A stretch of DNA of 13,432 nt from Acidobacteriota bacterium (GTDB lineage: Bacteria > Acidobacteriota > UBA6911 > RPQK01 > JADFOI01), in assembly GCA_029942065.1 (NCBI GenBank), contig JAPYTY010000033.1:1-13432 (forward strand), given 5' to 3'. Shown one piece after another: positions 6,346-13,379 of this stretch. Numbering within the stretch: position 1 is the first letter of the stretch; every line of letters begins with the position of its first letter. Made by a program: the position numbers and the translations under genes. The notes below the pieces were generated by a model. That model did no database searches. It saw only the letters and a program-made list of their open reading frames with translations, and was not told where the DNA came from.

Positions 6346-7380
6346 CTAAAGTGCCGCGCGAACGGCATCATAAACCTCATCCACTGTTATTCGTGAAAAG
6401 CAGCGTAAATCGATAGGGCATTCTCGCAAAAGGCAGGGGCTGCATTCAACATGTTTGTGAAGGACGCGAGCTTTGGGACTGAAGGGTCCGGTGGCCACTT
6501 CATCAGTAGATCCGAAAAGCGCGATCTGAGGGGTATCCTGTGCGGCCGCCAGGTGCATGGGGCCGGAATCATTGGTTACCAGGAGATCGCACCGACTCAA
6601 AAGTCCCATCAGGGACAGGAGGCTGGTTTGCCCCGTGAGAATCTTGAGGGGGTGCTGGGCGATGGTCTGGATTTCCTGAGCAAGGGTCTGCTCCTCCCGG
6701 GATCCCACCAGCACGATGTCGGCCTTGATTTCGTCGATAAGGCGGTCCGCCAGTGCGGCATAGCGGTCTGAGAACCAGCGTTTTGCAGACCCGTAGTATG
6801 CCCCTGGGTTGAGAATCACCAGGGGACCCTGGGATGGGGGGCCGGCCGCCTTCAGGAGCTGGTCGGCTAGCTGCACTCCTTTCGAACCGGCTTCGAGATG
6901 GATGTCGGGCTTGAAGTCGGGTTCCTCGAGGTAGTTGAGGGGAGAAAGCCCTGTCTGGTACAGGAGATCCAGATAATAGTAGATCTGATGCCGTCTGAGG
7001 CCCTTGCTGCGAGGTCGGGCCCGGCGAGTCAACAGCCAACTGCGACCATCGGTGGAGTAGCCGATACGCTCGGGAATTCCAGAGAAGAGTGTCACGGCGG
7101 CAGCACGAAAGGCGTTTTGGAAGAGAACAGCGGTATGGAATTGGGCTAGCTGTCCACGCAACTGAATCCAGTCCCGCCATCCCAGGCCGCCGGAGGGGAA
7201 GGGGATGATTTCATCAACAATCTCCTGGCCTTCAAACAGGCTCGATACCCAGGGGGTCACCAGAAGAGACAGGTGATGTTCCGGATACAGGCGCCGCAGT
7301 TCGCGAAGGGCCGGAAGTGACATCACCGAATCACCGATCCAGTTGGTCCCGCGGATCATGAGGTGTTTGACGGATCTCAT
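6346..7380 (-). CDS. waaF: Lipopolysaccharide heptosyltransferase II
   Basis: This 344-residue GT9 enzyme adds the second heptose to the inner core using ADP-heptose. Typical WaaF features are 'RGTNWIGDSVMSLPAL' at 10-25 with Asp17 in the catalytic-base position, 'LNPGAYYGSAKRW', and the donor-binding 'NDSGPMHLAAA' from residue 270. The C-terminal cysteine pattern C-x2-C-x4-C-x5-C (313, 316, 321, 327) is common in this subfamily. The ATG overlaps the lpxK stop by four bases (ATGA), so translation is probably coupled. The stop lies two bases before gmhB. Together with the waaC-like gene at 3091-4140 it gives the usual pair of inner-core heptosyltransferases. Confidence 0.94.
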   Translation of the reverse strand: MRSVKHLMIRGTNWIGDSVMSLPALRELRRLYPEHHLSLLVTPWVSSLFEGQEIVDEIIPFPSGGLGWRDWIQLRGQLAQFHTAVLFQNAFRAAAVTLFSGIPERIGYSTDGRSWLLTRRARPRSKGLRRHQIYYYLDLLYQTGLSPLNYLEEPDFKPDIHLEAGSKGVQLADQLLKAAGPPSQGPLVILNPGAYYGSAKRWFSDRYAALADRLIDEIKADIVLVGSREEQTLAQEIQTIAQHPLKILTGQTSLLSLMGLLSRCDLLVTNDSGPMHLAAAQDTPQIALFGSTDEVATGPFSPKARVLHKHVECSPCLLRECPIDLRCFSRITVDEVYDAVRAAL

Positions 7381-8405
7381 AGGGCCTCCACCTGATCGAG
7401 AAATTCCTTCTTGTACTCGGTCGGGTTCTCGGGAACAGCTTCGATCCCCAGCACAAAGATTTGCGACTCATCGAAGTTCAGGCGTTCCAGGCGGATGGAA
7501 TCCTTCTGGGTGGTTACCACCATCGCAGCCTGGAGTTCCTTCGATCGGCCGAGGACATCATTCAGATCGGATTGAGTGTAGGGGTGGTGATCGCGAAAGA
7601 TGAAGCGGTCCTGAATTTTCATCTGAAAGTGTTCGAGATCGCGCAGGAAAACACGGGGATTGCCGATAGCTGCCAGGGCGATCACGTGTTTGCCGAAAAC
7701 TCCACGGATGGACTGGTGCTCTCCCGTCTTGAGATCGTACAGCGAAGTCACGTCGTGGTGAAAATAAGTGACCGGTGCCCAGGGGTTCCAGGTGCGAATT
7801 TGCTGATTGAGGGCCTCCACTTCAAAAGGGATATGAGACCGGGTTATGATGATGGCGTCGGCCCGCTTTAAACCCCGGATGCTCTCCCGCAATCGTCCCA
7901 GCGGCAGGAGTTCCCCTCCGCCAAACGGGTCGGTCGCATCCAGTAAAAGGATATTCAAATTTCGTTTGAGCTGAAGGTGTTGAAATCCGTCATCCAGCAG
8001 ATAAATGATCGGGTCGGTGTAGTCGTTCTGAACGGACCGCCCGGCCTGGTAACGACTTTTCGAGACAACGATCGGCACGCCCTCCAGATTGCGTGCCAGG
8101 AGATTGGGTTCATCTCCAGACTCTTCCCAGTCGCACAGTATCCTTTTCCCGTCGCTCACGATCCGAACCGGTGTCGGGTTCCTTCTCTTGTAGCCCCGGG
8201 TCAAGATGATGGGCTGGTAGCCGGCCTTTTTCAAAATTTGTGCCAGAAAGCTCACCAGGGGAGTTTTGCCGGTTCCCCCCACAGTCAGATTACCCACGCT
8301 GATGACGGGGTGAGGGAGGTGCTGTGACGAAAGGATCCCCCGCTGGTAGAGAAAAACCCGCAGGGAAACAATGAAACCGTAAAGCCGCGAAAGTAAATAC
8401 TTCAT
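7377..8405 (-). CDS. lpxK: Tetraacyldisaccharide 4'-kinase (lipid A)
   Basis: This 342-residue inner-membrane P-loop kinase adds the 4'-phosphate to the tetraacyl disaccharide to form lipid IVA. It begins with an amphipathic or membrane-bound N-terminal helix, then 'PVISVGNLTVGGTGKTP' with Walker A at 43-49. Further family marks are 'ILTRGYKRR', 'SGDEPNLLA', 'YLLDDGFQH' and 'PLGRLRE'. I chose the ATG at 8405; a GTG three codons upstream (8414) lies in a CCACAGA-type repeat and has no better binding site. Neither start has a clear ribosome binding site, which is unusual in this cluster. The gene is preceded by 177 bases of repeats and hairpins that separate it from kdtA, and its stop overlaps waaF. 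Confidence 0.94.
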   Translation of the reverse strand: MKYLLSRLYGFIVSLRVFLYQRGILSSQHLPHPVISVGNLTVGGTGKTPLVSFLAQILKKAGYQPIILTRGYKRRNPTPVRIVSDGKRILCDWEESGDEPNLLARNLEGVPIVVSKSRYQAGRSVQNDYTDPIIYLLDDGFQHLQLKRNLNILLLDATDPFGGGELLPLGRLRESIRGLKRADAIIITRSHIPFEVEALNQQIRTWNPWAPVTYFHHDVTSLYDLKTGEHQSIRGVFGKHVIALAAIGNPRVFLRDLEHFQMKIQDRFIFRDHHPYTQSDLNDVLGRSKELQAAMVVTTQKDSIRLERLNFDESQIFVLGIEAVPENPTEYKKEFLDQVEAL

Positions 8406-8408
8406 GAA

Positions 8409-8638
8409 AACCACAGACCACAGACCCTAGAGGGCCGCTCATAGAGCGACCGCTACAAAATTATGCCGTTCCAACCAAGGGAGCACGTCGGTGTGCCCCT
8501 AAATATTTTCTCCACGCCGAGCCTCAGCGAGGCGTTTCTCCGGCATGCGAAGCGTGCTTCTCGGCGTGCGTAGCACGCTTCTCTAAACGCGTCGGCGCGT
8601 TTTCCAGCGAGGCATTTCTCCAGGCGCGTCACCGCGCC
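8409..8638. repeat. Array of small hairpins between kdtA and lpxK
   Basis: Seven small inverted repeats lie in a row: 8436-8448 (CGCTC-ATA-GAGCG), 8479-8498, 8521-8533 (GCCTC-AGC-GAGGC), 8543-8557 (GCATGC-GAA-GCGTGC), 8564-8578 (GCGTGC-GTA-GCACGC), 8585-8602 (AAACGCG-TCGG-CGCGTTT) and 8623-8638 (GGCGCG-TCAC-CGCGCC). The central ones recur every 21-22 bases and are followed on the plus strand by TTTCTC-like spacers. A 17-base stretch at 8525-8541 recurs at 8605-8621 with one change. Stem sequences differ while the stem-loop form is kept. At 8409-8425 a doubled CCACAGACC is seen. The array covers the 3' end of kdtA, including its stop codon. Confidence 0.75.
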
Positions 8639-9929
8639 CTTCATATTGTCGCACGACTTGAATGGTTCGCTCGACGGCACCCTGATTGTCGCGAACGACC
8701 TTCCGGGCGTTTCGACCCAGCCACCTTCGGGTATCGGCATCTCTGAGAAGATCATGAAGTTTGGAGGTGAGTTCTTCTGCGGACTGGACTTGCAGAGCGG
8801 CATAGGAATTCAGAAAGGCTGAAGAAACCTCCGTGAAGTTCTCCATATGGGGACCAAAGAGTATGGGTTTTGCGAAGTAGGCCGCCTCGATGATGTTATG
8901 TCCTCCTGTGGCCACCAGGCTTCCGCCTACGAAGACAACGTCGGCCAGTTGATAAAGGTAGGCCAGCTCCCCGATCGAATCCAGGATGAGAATTCGAGGG
9001 GAATCGATCTTATGCGAATCCAGTTGGGAGCTTCGAAGATAGCTGAATCCGTGATGGGTCAACTGCCGCGAGATTTCCTGGGCTCTATGAGGGTGGCGGG
9101 GGGCCAGCAGCATCCGTAAGTTAGGGAATTCCTGACTCAAGGATTGAAAGACCTCGAGCAGAAGTGTTTCCTCTCCTTCGCGGGTGCTGCCACAAATCCA
9201 GAGAAAATCGTCAGCGGCCGGCTTGAGAAGGTTCTCCACCCGTTGGACCATCGCGGTTTTTTCCGGAATTTCGGTGAGCTGGTAATCGTACTTGAGATTC
9301 CCCATTTGATTGACTCGGTCGGCGCGGGCTCCTAGCTTCAGAATGCGTTTTTTATCCTGTCGTGCCTGCATGCAGAAGTGGCTGATGAGTTCTAAAAGGG
9401 GGGCAAGGAAAAATCGGATACCCTGATAGCGCCGGAAGGACTGATCGGATATACGCCCGTTGATGAGAAGAATGGGGATTTCAAGGGAGGCGGCAGCCGA
9501 GATGAAGCCAGGCCAGATCTCGGTCTCCATCAGAAGCACTGCCGAGGGGCGAATCCGACTCAGGTACATGCGGCAGAGCCATTGCCAGTCTAGGGGAAAG
9601 TAAAAAACCTTGGCCTGGTCTCCAAACAGGCTTTCGGCCAGGCCTTGTCCGGAATCCGTGATGGTGGAAATAAAGAGATTTCGGGAGTCTTCAGTAAGTG
9701 CGCGGATCAATGGTTCAGCCGCCTTTACCTCGCCGACAGAGACCGCGTGAATCCAGAGGGTGGATCCGGGGGAGGCGGTTGTGGGTAGTGCTTTCGGCGG
9801 GGAGAATCTTTTCAGTAAATGGACCAGACTTTTGTCCTCGACCACCACCCGATAAAGGAAAAAAGGGAGGTATAGAATGAACGAAAATGTGTAAAAAATG
9901 GAGTAAAGCCACAACTGTACACGGAGCAT
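8583..9929 (-). CDS. kdtA: 3-deoxy-D-manno-octulosonic acid (Kdo) transferase
   Basis: This 448-residue inner-membrane glycosyltransferase (WaaA, GT30) transfers Kdo from CMP-Kdo to the lipid A precursor. It starts with a membrane anchor (about residues 5-27), then 'LWIHAVSVGEVKA' with the likely catalytic base Glu67, 'FISTITDSGQ', 'VLLMETEIWPGFI', 'INGRISDQSFRRYQ', 'GSTREGEE', 'LAPRHPHR' and 'GGSLVATGGHNIIEAAYF'. The ATG at 9929 has AAAGG five bases upstream and is preferred to a TTG at 9980 that lacks a usable site. Whether one or two Kdo units are added cannot be told. The last 19 or so residues, after 'IQVVRQY', are Arg-, Gly- and Pro-rich and are encoded by the hairpin array, so they look like an acquired tail. 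It is the first gene of the cluster. Confidence 0.95.
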   Translation of the reverse strand: MLRVQLWLYSIFYTFSFILYLPFFLYRVVVEDKSLVHLLKRFSPPKALPTTASPGSTLWIHAVSVGEVKAAEPLIRALTEDSRNLFISTITDSGQGLAESLFGDQAKVFYFPLDWQWLCRMYLSRIRPSAVLLMETEIWPGFISAAASLEIPILLINGRISDQSFRRYQGIRFFLAPLLELISHFCMQARQDKKRILKLGARADRVNQMGNLKYDYQLTEIPEKTAMVQRVENLLKPAADDFLWICGSTREGEETLLLEVFQSLSQEFPNLRMLLAPRHPHRAQEISRQLTHHGFSYLRSSQLDSHKIDSPRILILDSIGELAYLYQLADVVFVGGSLVATGGHNIIEAAYFAKPILFGPHMENFTEVSSAFLNSYAALQVQSAEELTSKLHDLLRDADTRRWLGRNARKVVRDNQGAVERTIQVVRQYEGRGDAPGEMPRWKTRRRV

Positions 9930-9951
9930 GGAAACCTTTCGCAAAAGTCCA

Positions 9952-9980
9952 ATCGTATACTCGCTGCCGAAAGGCTTCAA
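9952..9980 (-). promoter_or_regulatory. Candidate promoter of kdtA and the lipopolysaccharide cluster
   Basis: On the minus strand TTGAAG (9980-9975) and TACGAT (9957-9952) are spaced by 17 bases. Each matches four of six consensus bases. Start of transcription would be near 9945, leaving a leader of about 16 bases that contains the AAAGG ribosome binding site of kdtA. It is a weak match but well placed. Confidence 0.35.
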
Positions 9981-10019
9981 CCGTCCTGTTTGAAGGCGCC
10001 CGTTTATTTTGTAGTTTTG

Positions 10020-10049
10020 CCGGAAAGTTGGGAAAGGCAGGGTTTCCGG
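10020..10049. promoter_or_regulatory. Inverted repeat just upstream of the rpsL -35 box
   Basis: CCGGAAA (10020-10026) and TTTCCGG (10043-10049) form a 7-base inverted repeat with 16 bases between the arms. It ends three bases before the rpsL -35 box, in the spacer between the divergent kdtA and rpsL genes. It could be a protein-binding site or a weak hairpin; no function is shown. Confidence 0.3.
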
Positions 10050-10052
10050 TGC

Positions 10053-10081
10053 TTGACAGGAAAGGTGCGTCCAGCTAGAAT
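10053..10081 (+). promoter_or_regulatory. Strong sigma-70-type promoter of the str operon
   Basis: An exact TTGACA (10053-10058) is followed after 17 bases by TAGAAT (10076-10081), one base from the consensus -10 box. Transcription would start near 10088, giving a leader of about 70 bases before the rpsL start codon. A near-perfect promoter fits the high expression needed for ribosomal proteins and elongation factors. Confidence 0.8.
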
Positions 10082-10087
10082 CTGAGG

Positions 10088-10106
10088 CTCGCTGTAGCGA
10101 GTTTTT
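10088..10106 (+). terminator. First leader hairpin with T-run, upstream of rpsL
   Basis: CTCGC (10088-10092) and GCGAG (10097-10101) form a short stem with a TGTA loop, followed at once by TTTTT (10102-10106). It has the form of a weak intrinsic terminator and lies right at the predicted transcript start, so it may form only at the very 5' end of the RNA. Confidence 0.4.
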
Positions 10107-10115
10107 CTTGATTGA

Positions 10116-10146
10116 GATGATGCGTCGGCATCATCTTTTTGTTTTT
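10116..10146 (+). terminator. Second leader hairpin with T-run, possible attenuator of the str operon
   Basis: A perfect 8-bp stem, GATGATGC (10116-10123) and GCATCATC (10128-10135), has a GTCG loop and is followed by TTTTTGTTTTT (10136-10146). This is the form of an intrinsic terminator, yet it lies between the promoter and rpsL and ends directly before the AGGAG ribosome binding site at 10147. It may be an attenuator, or a leader structure that the polymerase reads through. No clear competing antiterminator is visible in the short leader. Confidence 0.55.
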
Positions 10147-10157
10147 AGGAGAACAGA

Positions 10158-10532
10158 GTGCCAACTTTTAACCAGTTAGTTCGTAAGGGGCGCCGGAGGG
10201 TCAAGGTGAAGACCAAGAGTCCGGCACTTCAGGGCAGTCCCCAGAAAAGGGGGGTATGCGTTCGGGTCTATACTCAGACTCCGAAGAAGCCGAACTCTGC
10301 TCTGAGAAAAGTGGCTCGAGTGCGGTTGACCAATGGAATCGAGGTAACGACTTACATTCCCGGGATTGGACACAATCTCCAGGAACATTCCATTGTGCTC
10401 ATTCGAGGCGGCCGTGTGAAGGATCTTCCCGGAGTCCGTTATCACGTGATTCGGGGTACTCTGGATACGGTCGGAGTAGAGGGTCGCCACACTTCTCGTT
10501 CCAAGTATGGAGCGAAAAGGCCCCGAACTTAA
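10158..10532 (+). CDS. rpsL: 30S ribosomal protein S12
   Basis: S12 is a 124-residue protein of the 30S decoding centre. The sequence is standard throughout: '[12 protein letters not shown]' at the start, '[20 protein letters not shown]' at 41-60, '[26 protein letters not shown]' at 71-96, and a basic end. Lys43 and Lys88, where streptomycin-resistance changes occur, are both lysine, so no resistance change is present there. Asp89, the residue methylthiolated in some bacteria, is also kept. The start is a GTG with AGGAG six bases upstream. It is the first gene of the str operon. Confidence 0.98.
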   Translation: MPTFNQLVRKGRRRVKVKTKSPALQGSPQKRGVCVRVYTQTPKKPNSALRKVARVRLTNGIEVTTYIPGIGHNLQEHSIVLIRGGRVKDLPGVRYHVIRGTLDTVGVEGRHTSRSKYGAKRPRT

Positions 10533-10552
10533 GGGACTGACTGGTTTTACAT

Positions 10553-10579
10553 AGCTGCACGGACTGGTTCTTTGCAGCT
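10553..10579 (+). promoter_or_regulatory. Inverted repeat in the rpsL-rpsG spacer, possible S7 site
   Basis: AGCTGCA (10553-10559) and TGCAGCT (10573-10579) can pair around a 13-base loop in the 71-base spacer. The words GACTGGTT occur twice nearby. In E. coli the same spacer carries the S7 binding site for autogenous control of the str operon, so a role in S7 feedback is possible here by position. No sequence match to the E. coli site is claimed. Confidence 0.3.
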
Positions 10580-10603
10580 TGTTTTGTATCTGGAGAAGCT
10601 GAA

Positions 10604-11074
10604 ATGCCAAGACGTAGAGAGGTCCCGAAAAGAAAGATCAGTCCGGACGCGGTCTACGACAGTGATCTGGCGAGTCGCTTCATCAACAAGATGATGGAGC
10701 GGGGAAAGAAGAGTGTTTCCGAGAAGATCTTCTACGAGGCGATGGGAATGGTAGAGGAGAAGACAGGGGAAGACTCGATGAAGATCCTCAAGAAGGCATT
10801 GGACAATGTGAAGCCGATGCTGGAGACGAAATCGCGTCGCGTCGGCGGGTCTACCTATCAGGTGCCCATCGAGGTGAGTACGCGCCGCAGGGCTTCCCTG
10901 GGAATTCGCTGGATTGTGAATTACGCCCGCCAGCGAGGAGAGAAAGTCATGGCCGAAAGACTGGCCAATGAAGTGATGGAAGCCGCCGCCAATCGTGGTT
11001 CCGCGGTGAGGAAAAGAGAGGATGTCCGAAGAATGGCGGATGCCAACAAGGCCTTTGCTCATTACCGGTGGTAG
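10604..11074 (+). CDS. rpsG: 30S ribosomal protein S7
   Basis: S7 is a 156-residue primary binder of 16S rRNA that starts assembly of the 30S head. The sequence is typical: '[15 protein letters not shown]', '[24 protein letters not shown]', '[28 protein letters not shown]', '[15 protein letters not shown]' and a '[20 protein letters not shown]' end. Length equals the usual bacterial form. The start ATG has GGAG eight bases upstream. It follows rpsL after 71 bases and is separated from fusA by a 154-base spacer. In E. coli S7 represses translation of its own operon; whether it does so here is not shown. Confidence 0.98.
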   Translation: MPRRREVPKRKISPDAVYDSDLASRFINKMMERGKKSVSEKIFYEAMGMVEEKTGEDSMKILKKALDNVKPMLETKSRRVGGSTYQVPIEVSTRRRASLGIRWIVNYARQRGEKVMAERLANEVMEAAANRGSAVRKREDVRRMADANKAFAHYRW

Positions 11075-11076
11075 GG

Positions 11077-11228
11077 AACCACAGACGAATCAGGGGATAG
11101 GCAGTTAGGTAGATGGCCCGAGGCAACAGGCCAAAGAAGGCGGACACCAGAAACTGGATAGCAAGTAGCTGACAGCTGATAACAAGCAACCGATAGCTAA
11201 TCTTTGAGAAAAGTTGAGATAAGAAGTC
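11077..11228. repeat. Spacer of degenerate repeat phrases between rpsG and fusA
   Basis: The 154-base spacer is long for a str operon and holds no gene. It contains AACCACAGAC (11077-11086), the same ten bases as at 8409-8418 before lpxK. It also holds a GGCC-flanked palindrome near 11119-11135, and a run of degenerate AGCTGA/TAGC words at about 11156-11201. From memory, such phrases are common in intergenic DNA of diverse bacteria. The fusA ribosome binding site region (AAGAAG at 11221-11226) is weak. Confidence 0.45.
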
Positions 11229-13328
11229 GTGGCCAGAGAAGTATCACTAGAGCAAACTCGCAATATCGGGATCATGGCCCATATCGATGCCGGCAAAACC
11301 ACCACTACGGAGCGGATTTTGTACTACACCGGGATCACCTACAAGCTGGGCGAGGTTCACGATGGAACGGCCACCATGGATTGGATGGTTCAGGAGCAAG
11401 AGCGGGGTATCACGATTACCTCCGCTGCCACCGCCTGTCTTTGGAAGGGCACCCGGATCAATATCATCGATACGCCCGGCCATGTTGACTTTACGGCAGA
11501 GGTGGAACGTTCCCTGAGAGTGCTGGACGGGGCGGTGGCGGTTTTCGACTCCGTCGCAGGGGTGGAGCCGCAATCCGAGACGGTGTGGCGGCAGGCCGAT
11601 AAGTATAGTGTTCCGCGCATAGCCTTCATGAACAAAATGGATCGGGCGGGGGCTGATTTTTTTGCCTCGGTGGAATCGATGACGAAGCGTCTGGGAGCCA
11701 AGCCTGTTCCCGTGCAGATCCCGCTGGGCAGGGAAGAAAACTTTAAAGGCGTGATCGATCTGATTGAAATGAAGGCGATTGTTTATCAGGAAGACTCTCT
11801 GGGCTCTGAATTTGATGAAATCGATATTCCGGAAGATTGCAGGCAGGAAGCCCAGGAGTGGCGGGACAAGATGGTCGAAATGGTAGTGGAAACCGACGAC
11901 ACGCTTCTTGAGGAGTACCTGGCAGGAAGGGAAATTCCGGCGGACCAGCTGAGAGCGGGTCTTCGCAAGGCGACCTGTTCGCTCCAGTTCACGCCCTGTT
12001 TGTGTGGGGCAGCCTTCCGAAACAAGGGCGTGCAGCCTCTGCTGGATGCCATTGTCAGTTATCTCCCCTCCCCCCTGGATGTTCCTCCCCTCATGGGTGT
12101 CGATCCTCAAACCCAGGAGACCACGGAACAAAAAGTGTCTGATGATGCGCCTTTCTCGGCGCTGATTTTTAAAATAGTGACGGATCCTTTCGTGGGGCAG
12201 TTGGCCTTTTTGCGAGTCTATTCAGGGTCTTTGAAATCCGGCTCCACTACGTACAATTGTACGCGAGAGCGGGATGAGCGGATCGGGCGACTTCTCAAGA
12301 TGCATGCCGACAAACGGGAAGAGATAAAAGAGATTTACGCCGGTGATATCACTGCCGCGGTCGGCTTGAAGGACGTTCACACAGGGGATACCATCTGCGA
12401 CAAGAAGCATCCGGTGGTTCTTGAAGCCATGGAATTTCCAGCTCCGGTCATCTCGGTGGCGATCGAGCCCAAGACCCGAGAGGATCAGGACAAGCTGGGA
12501 TTCACCATGGGCAAGCTGATGCAGGAAGATCCAACCTTCAAGGTTCATGTGGATCCCGACACGGGGCAAACGATTATTTCCGGAATGGGAGAATTGCACC
12601 TGGAGATCATCGTGGACAGGCTGTTGCGCGAGTTTGGCGTTGGAGCGAATGTCGGCAAGCCGAAGGTGGCTTACAAGGAAACCATCACGGTTGCCGCTGA
12701 AGGTGAGGGGAAGTTCGTACGACAAACCGGTGGTCGAGGGCAGTACGGCCACGCCAAGTTGAAAATTGAGCCTGCTGAGCCGGGAGCCGGCTTAGTGTTC
12801 GAGAATGCGATCGTCGGAGGCGCCATCCCGCGCGAGTTCATTTCCTCCGTGGAACGCGGGGTCAAGGAGGCCATGGAGAGCGGAGTTTTGGCCGGCTTTG
12901 AAATTGAAGATGTCCAGGTCCAACTCTATGATGGATCCTTTCACGAGGTGGATTCCTCGGAGATTGCTTTCAAGGTAGCGGGTTCCATGGCTTTCAAAAA
13001 AGCCCTTGCCAAAGCCAAGCCCGTGATTCTGGAACCGACCATGCGAGTCGAGGTCGTGGTTCCTCAGGAGTATATGGGAGATGTTGTAGGCGATTTGAGT
13101 GGACGTCGCGGCCGAGTCAGTAACATGGAGCCTCGAGGTGCCAGTCAGGTGATCAGTGCTGTCGTGCCTCTCGCGGAGATGTTCGGCTATGCTACGGCGG
13201 TGCGTTCCCTGAGTCAGGGAAGAGCCAATTACAGCATGCATTTCGATCTTTATGAGCAGATTCCCGCTCAGATTGCGGAGGAAATAGTTGCCAAGGCTCA
13301 AGGAAGGCTGGTTGGAAAAACCGCCTAG
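11229..13328 (+). CDS. fusA: Translation elongation factor G
   Basis: EF-G is a GTPase that drives tRNA and mRNA translocation and, with ribosome recycling factor, splits ribosomes. The 699-residue product has the usual five domains. The G domain shows 'AHIDAGKT' (17-24), '[10 protein letters not shown]' (59-68), 'DTPGH' (81-85) and 'NKMD' (135-138). Domain II starts around '[16 protein letters not shown]'. Domain IV carries '[14 protein letters not shown]' and domain V '[13 protein letters not shown]'. The well-conserved G-domain sequence and position between rpsG and tuf point to the main EF-G and not a paralogue. The start is a GTG with only a weak purine-rich site just upstream, which is surprising for so highly expressed a gene. 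Confidence 0.98.
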   Translation: MAREVSLEQTRNIGIMAHIDAGKTTTTERILYYTGITYKLGEVHDGTATMDWMVQEQERGITITSAATACLWKGTRINIIDTPGHVDFTAEVERSLRVLDGAVAVFDSVAGVEPQSETVWRQADKYSVPRIAFMNKMDRAGADFFASVESMTKRLGAKPVPVQIPLGREENFKGVIDLIEMKAIVYQEDSLGSEFDEIDIPEDCRQEAQEWRDKMVEMVVETDDTLLEEYLAGREIPADQLRAGLRKATCSLQFTPCLCGAAFRNKGVQPLLDAIVSYLPSPLDVPPLMGVDPQTQETTEQKVSDDAPFSALIFKIVTDPFVGQLAFLRVYSGSLKSGSTTYNCTRERDERIGRLLKMHADKREEIKEIYAGDITAAVGLKDVHTGDTICDKKHPVVLEAMEFPAPVISVAIEPKTREDQDKLGFTMGKLMQEDPTFKVHVDPDTGQTIISGMGELHLEIIVDRLLREFGVGANVGKPKVAYKETITVAAEGEGKFVRQTGGRGQYGHAKLKIEPAEPGAGLVFENAIVGGAIPREFISSVERGVKEAMESGVLAGFEIEDVQVQLYDGSFHEVDSSEIAFKVAGSMAFKKALAKAKPVILEPTMRVEVVVPQEYMGDVVGDLSGRRGRVSNMEPRGASQVISAVVPLAEMFGYATAVRSLSQGRANYSMHFDLYEQIPAQIAEEIVAKAQGRLVGKTA

Positions 13329-13329
13329 T

Positions 13330-13361
13330 CCGGATGATGAATCATCCGGGTTAGCATCCGG
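13330..13361 (+). promoter_or_regulatory. Two alternative hairpins in the fusA-tuf spacer
   Basis: CCGGATGA (13330-13337) pairs with TCATCCGG (13342-13349) around a TGAA loop, giving an 8-bp stem. The CCGGATG part can instead pair with CATCCGG at 13355-13361, so two folds exclude each other. No T-run follows, so this is not a terminator. It lies between the fusA stop and the tuf ribosome binding site, and may affect mRNA processing or tuf translation. Confidence 0.4.
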
Positions 13362-13379
13362 CAATTTGGAGAATTAATT

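Noticed and set aside
5555..6349. Plus-strand ORF of 264 codons opposite rfaE1 and gmhB
   Set aside because: gmhB and rfaE1 have all catalytic motifs on the other strand; this frame shows none.
8436..8638. Hairpin array as a CRISPR array
   Set aside because: Units are about 21 bases with different stems and no constant 23-47 base repeat or equal-length unique spacers, and no cas genes are near.
9930..9980. TTG at 9980 as the kdtA start
   Set aside because: It adds 17 residues with no family counterpart and lacks a properly spaced ribosome binding site; the ATG at 9929 has AAAGG.
10117..10179. Short leader ORF (ATG at 10117, 20 codons) upstream of and overlapping rpsL
   Set aside because: It lies on the second leader hairpin, has no ribosome binding site, and runs over the rpsL start in another frame; no sign of a leader-peptide codon bias.
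11247..12131. Long minus-strand ORF opposite fusA
   Set aside because: It is the complement of a highly conserved EF-G coding sequence; the translation has no family features.
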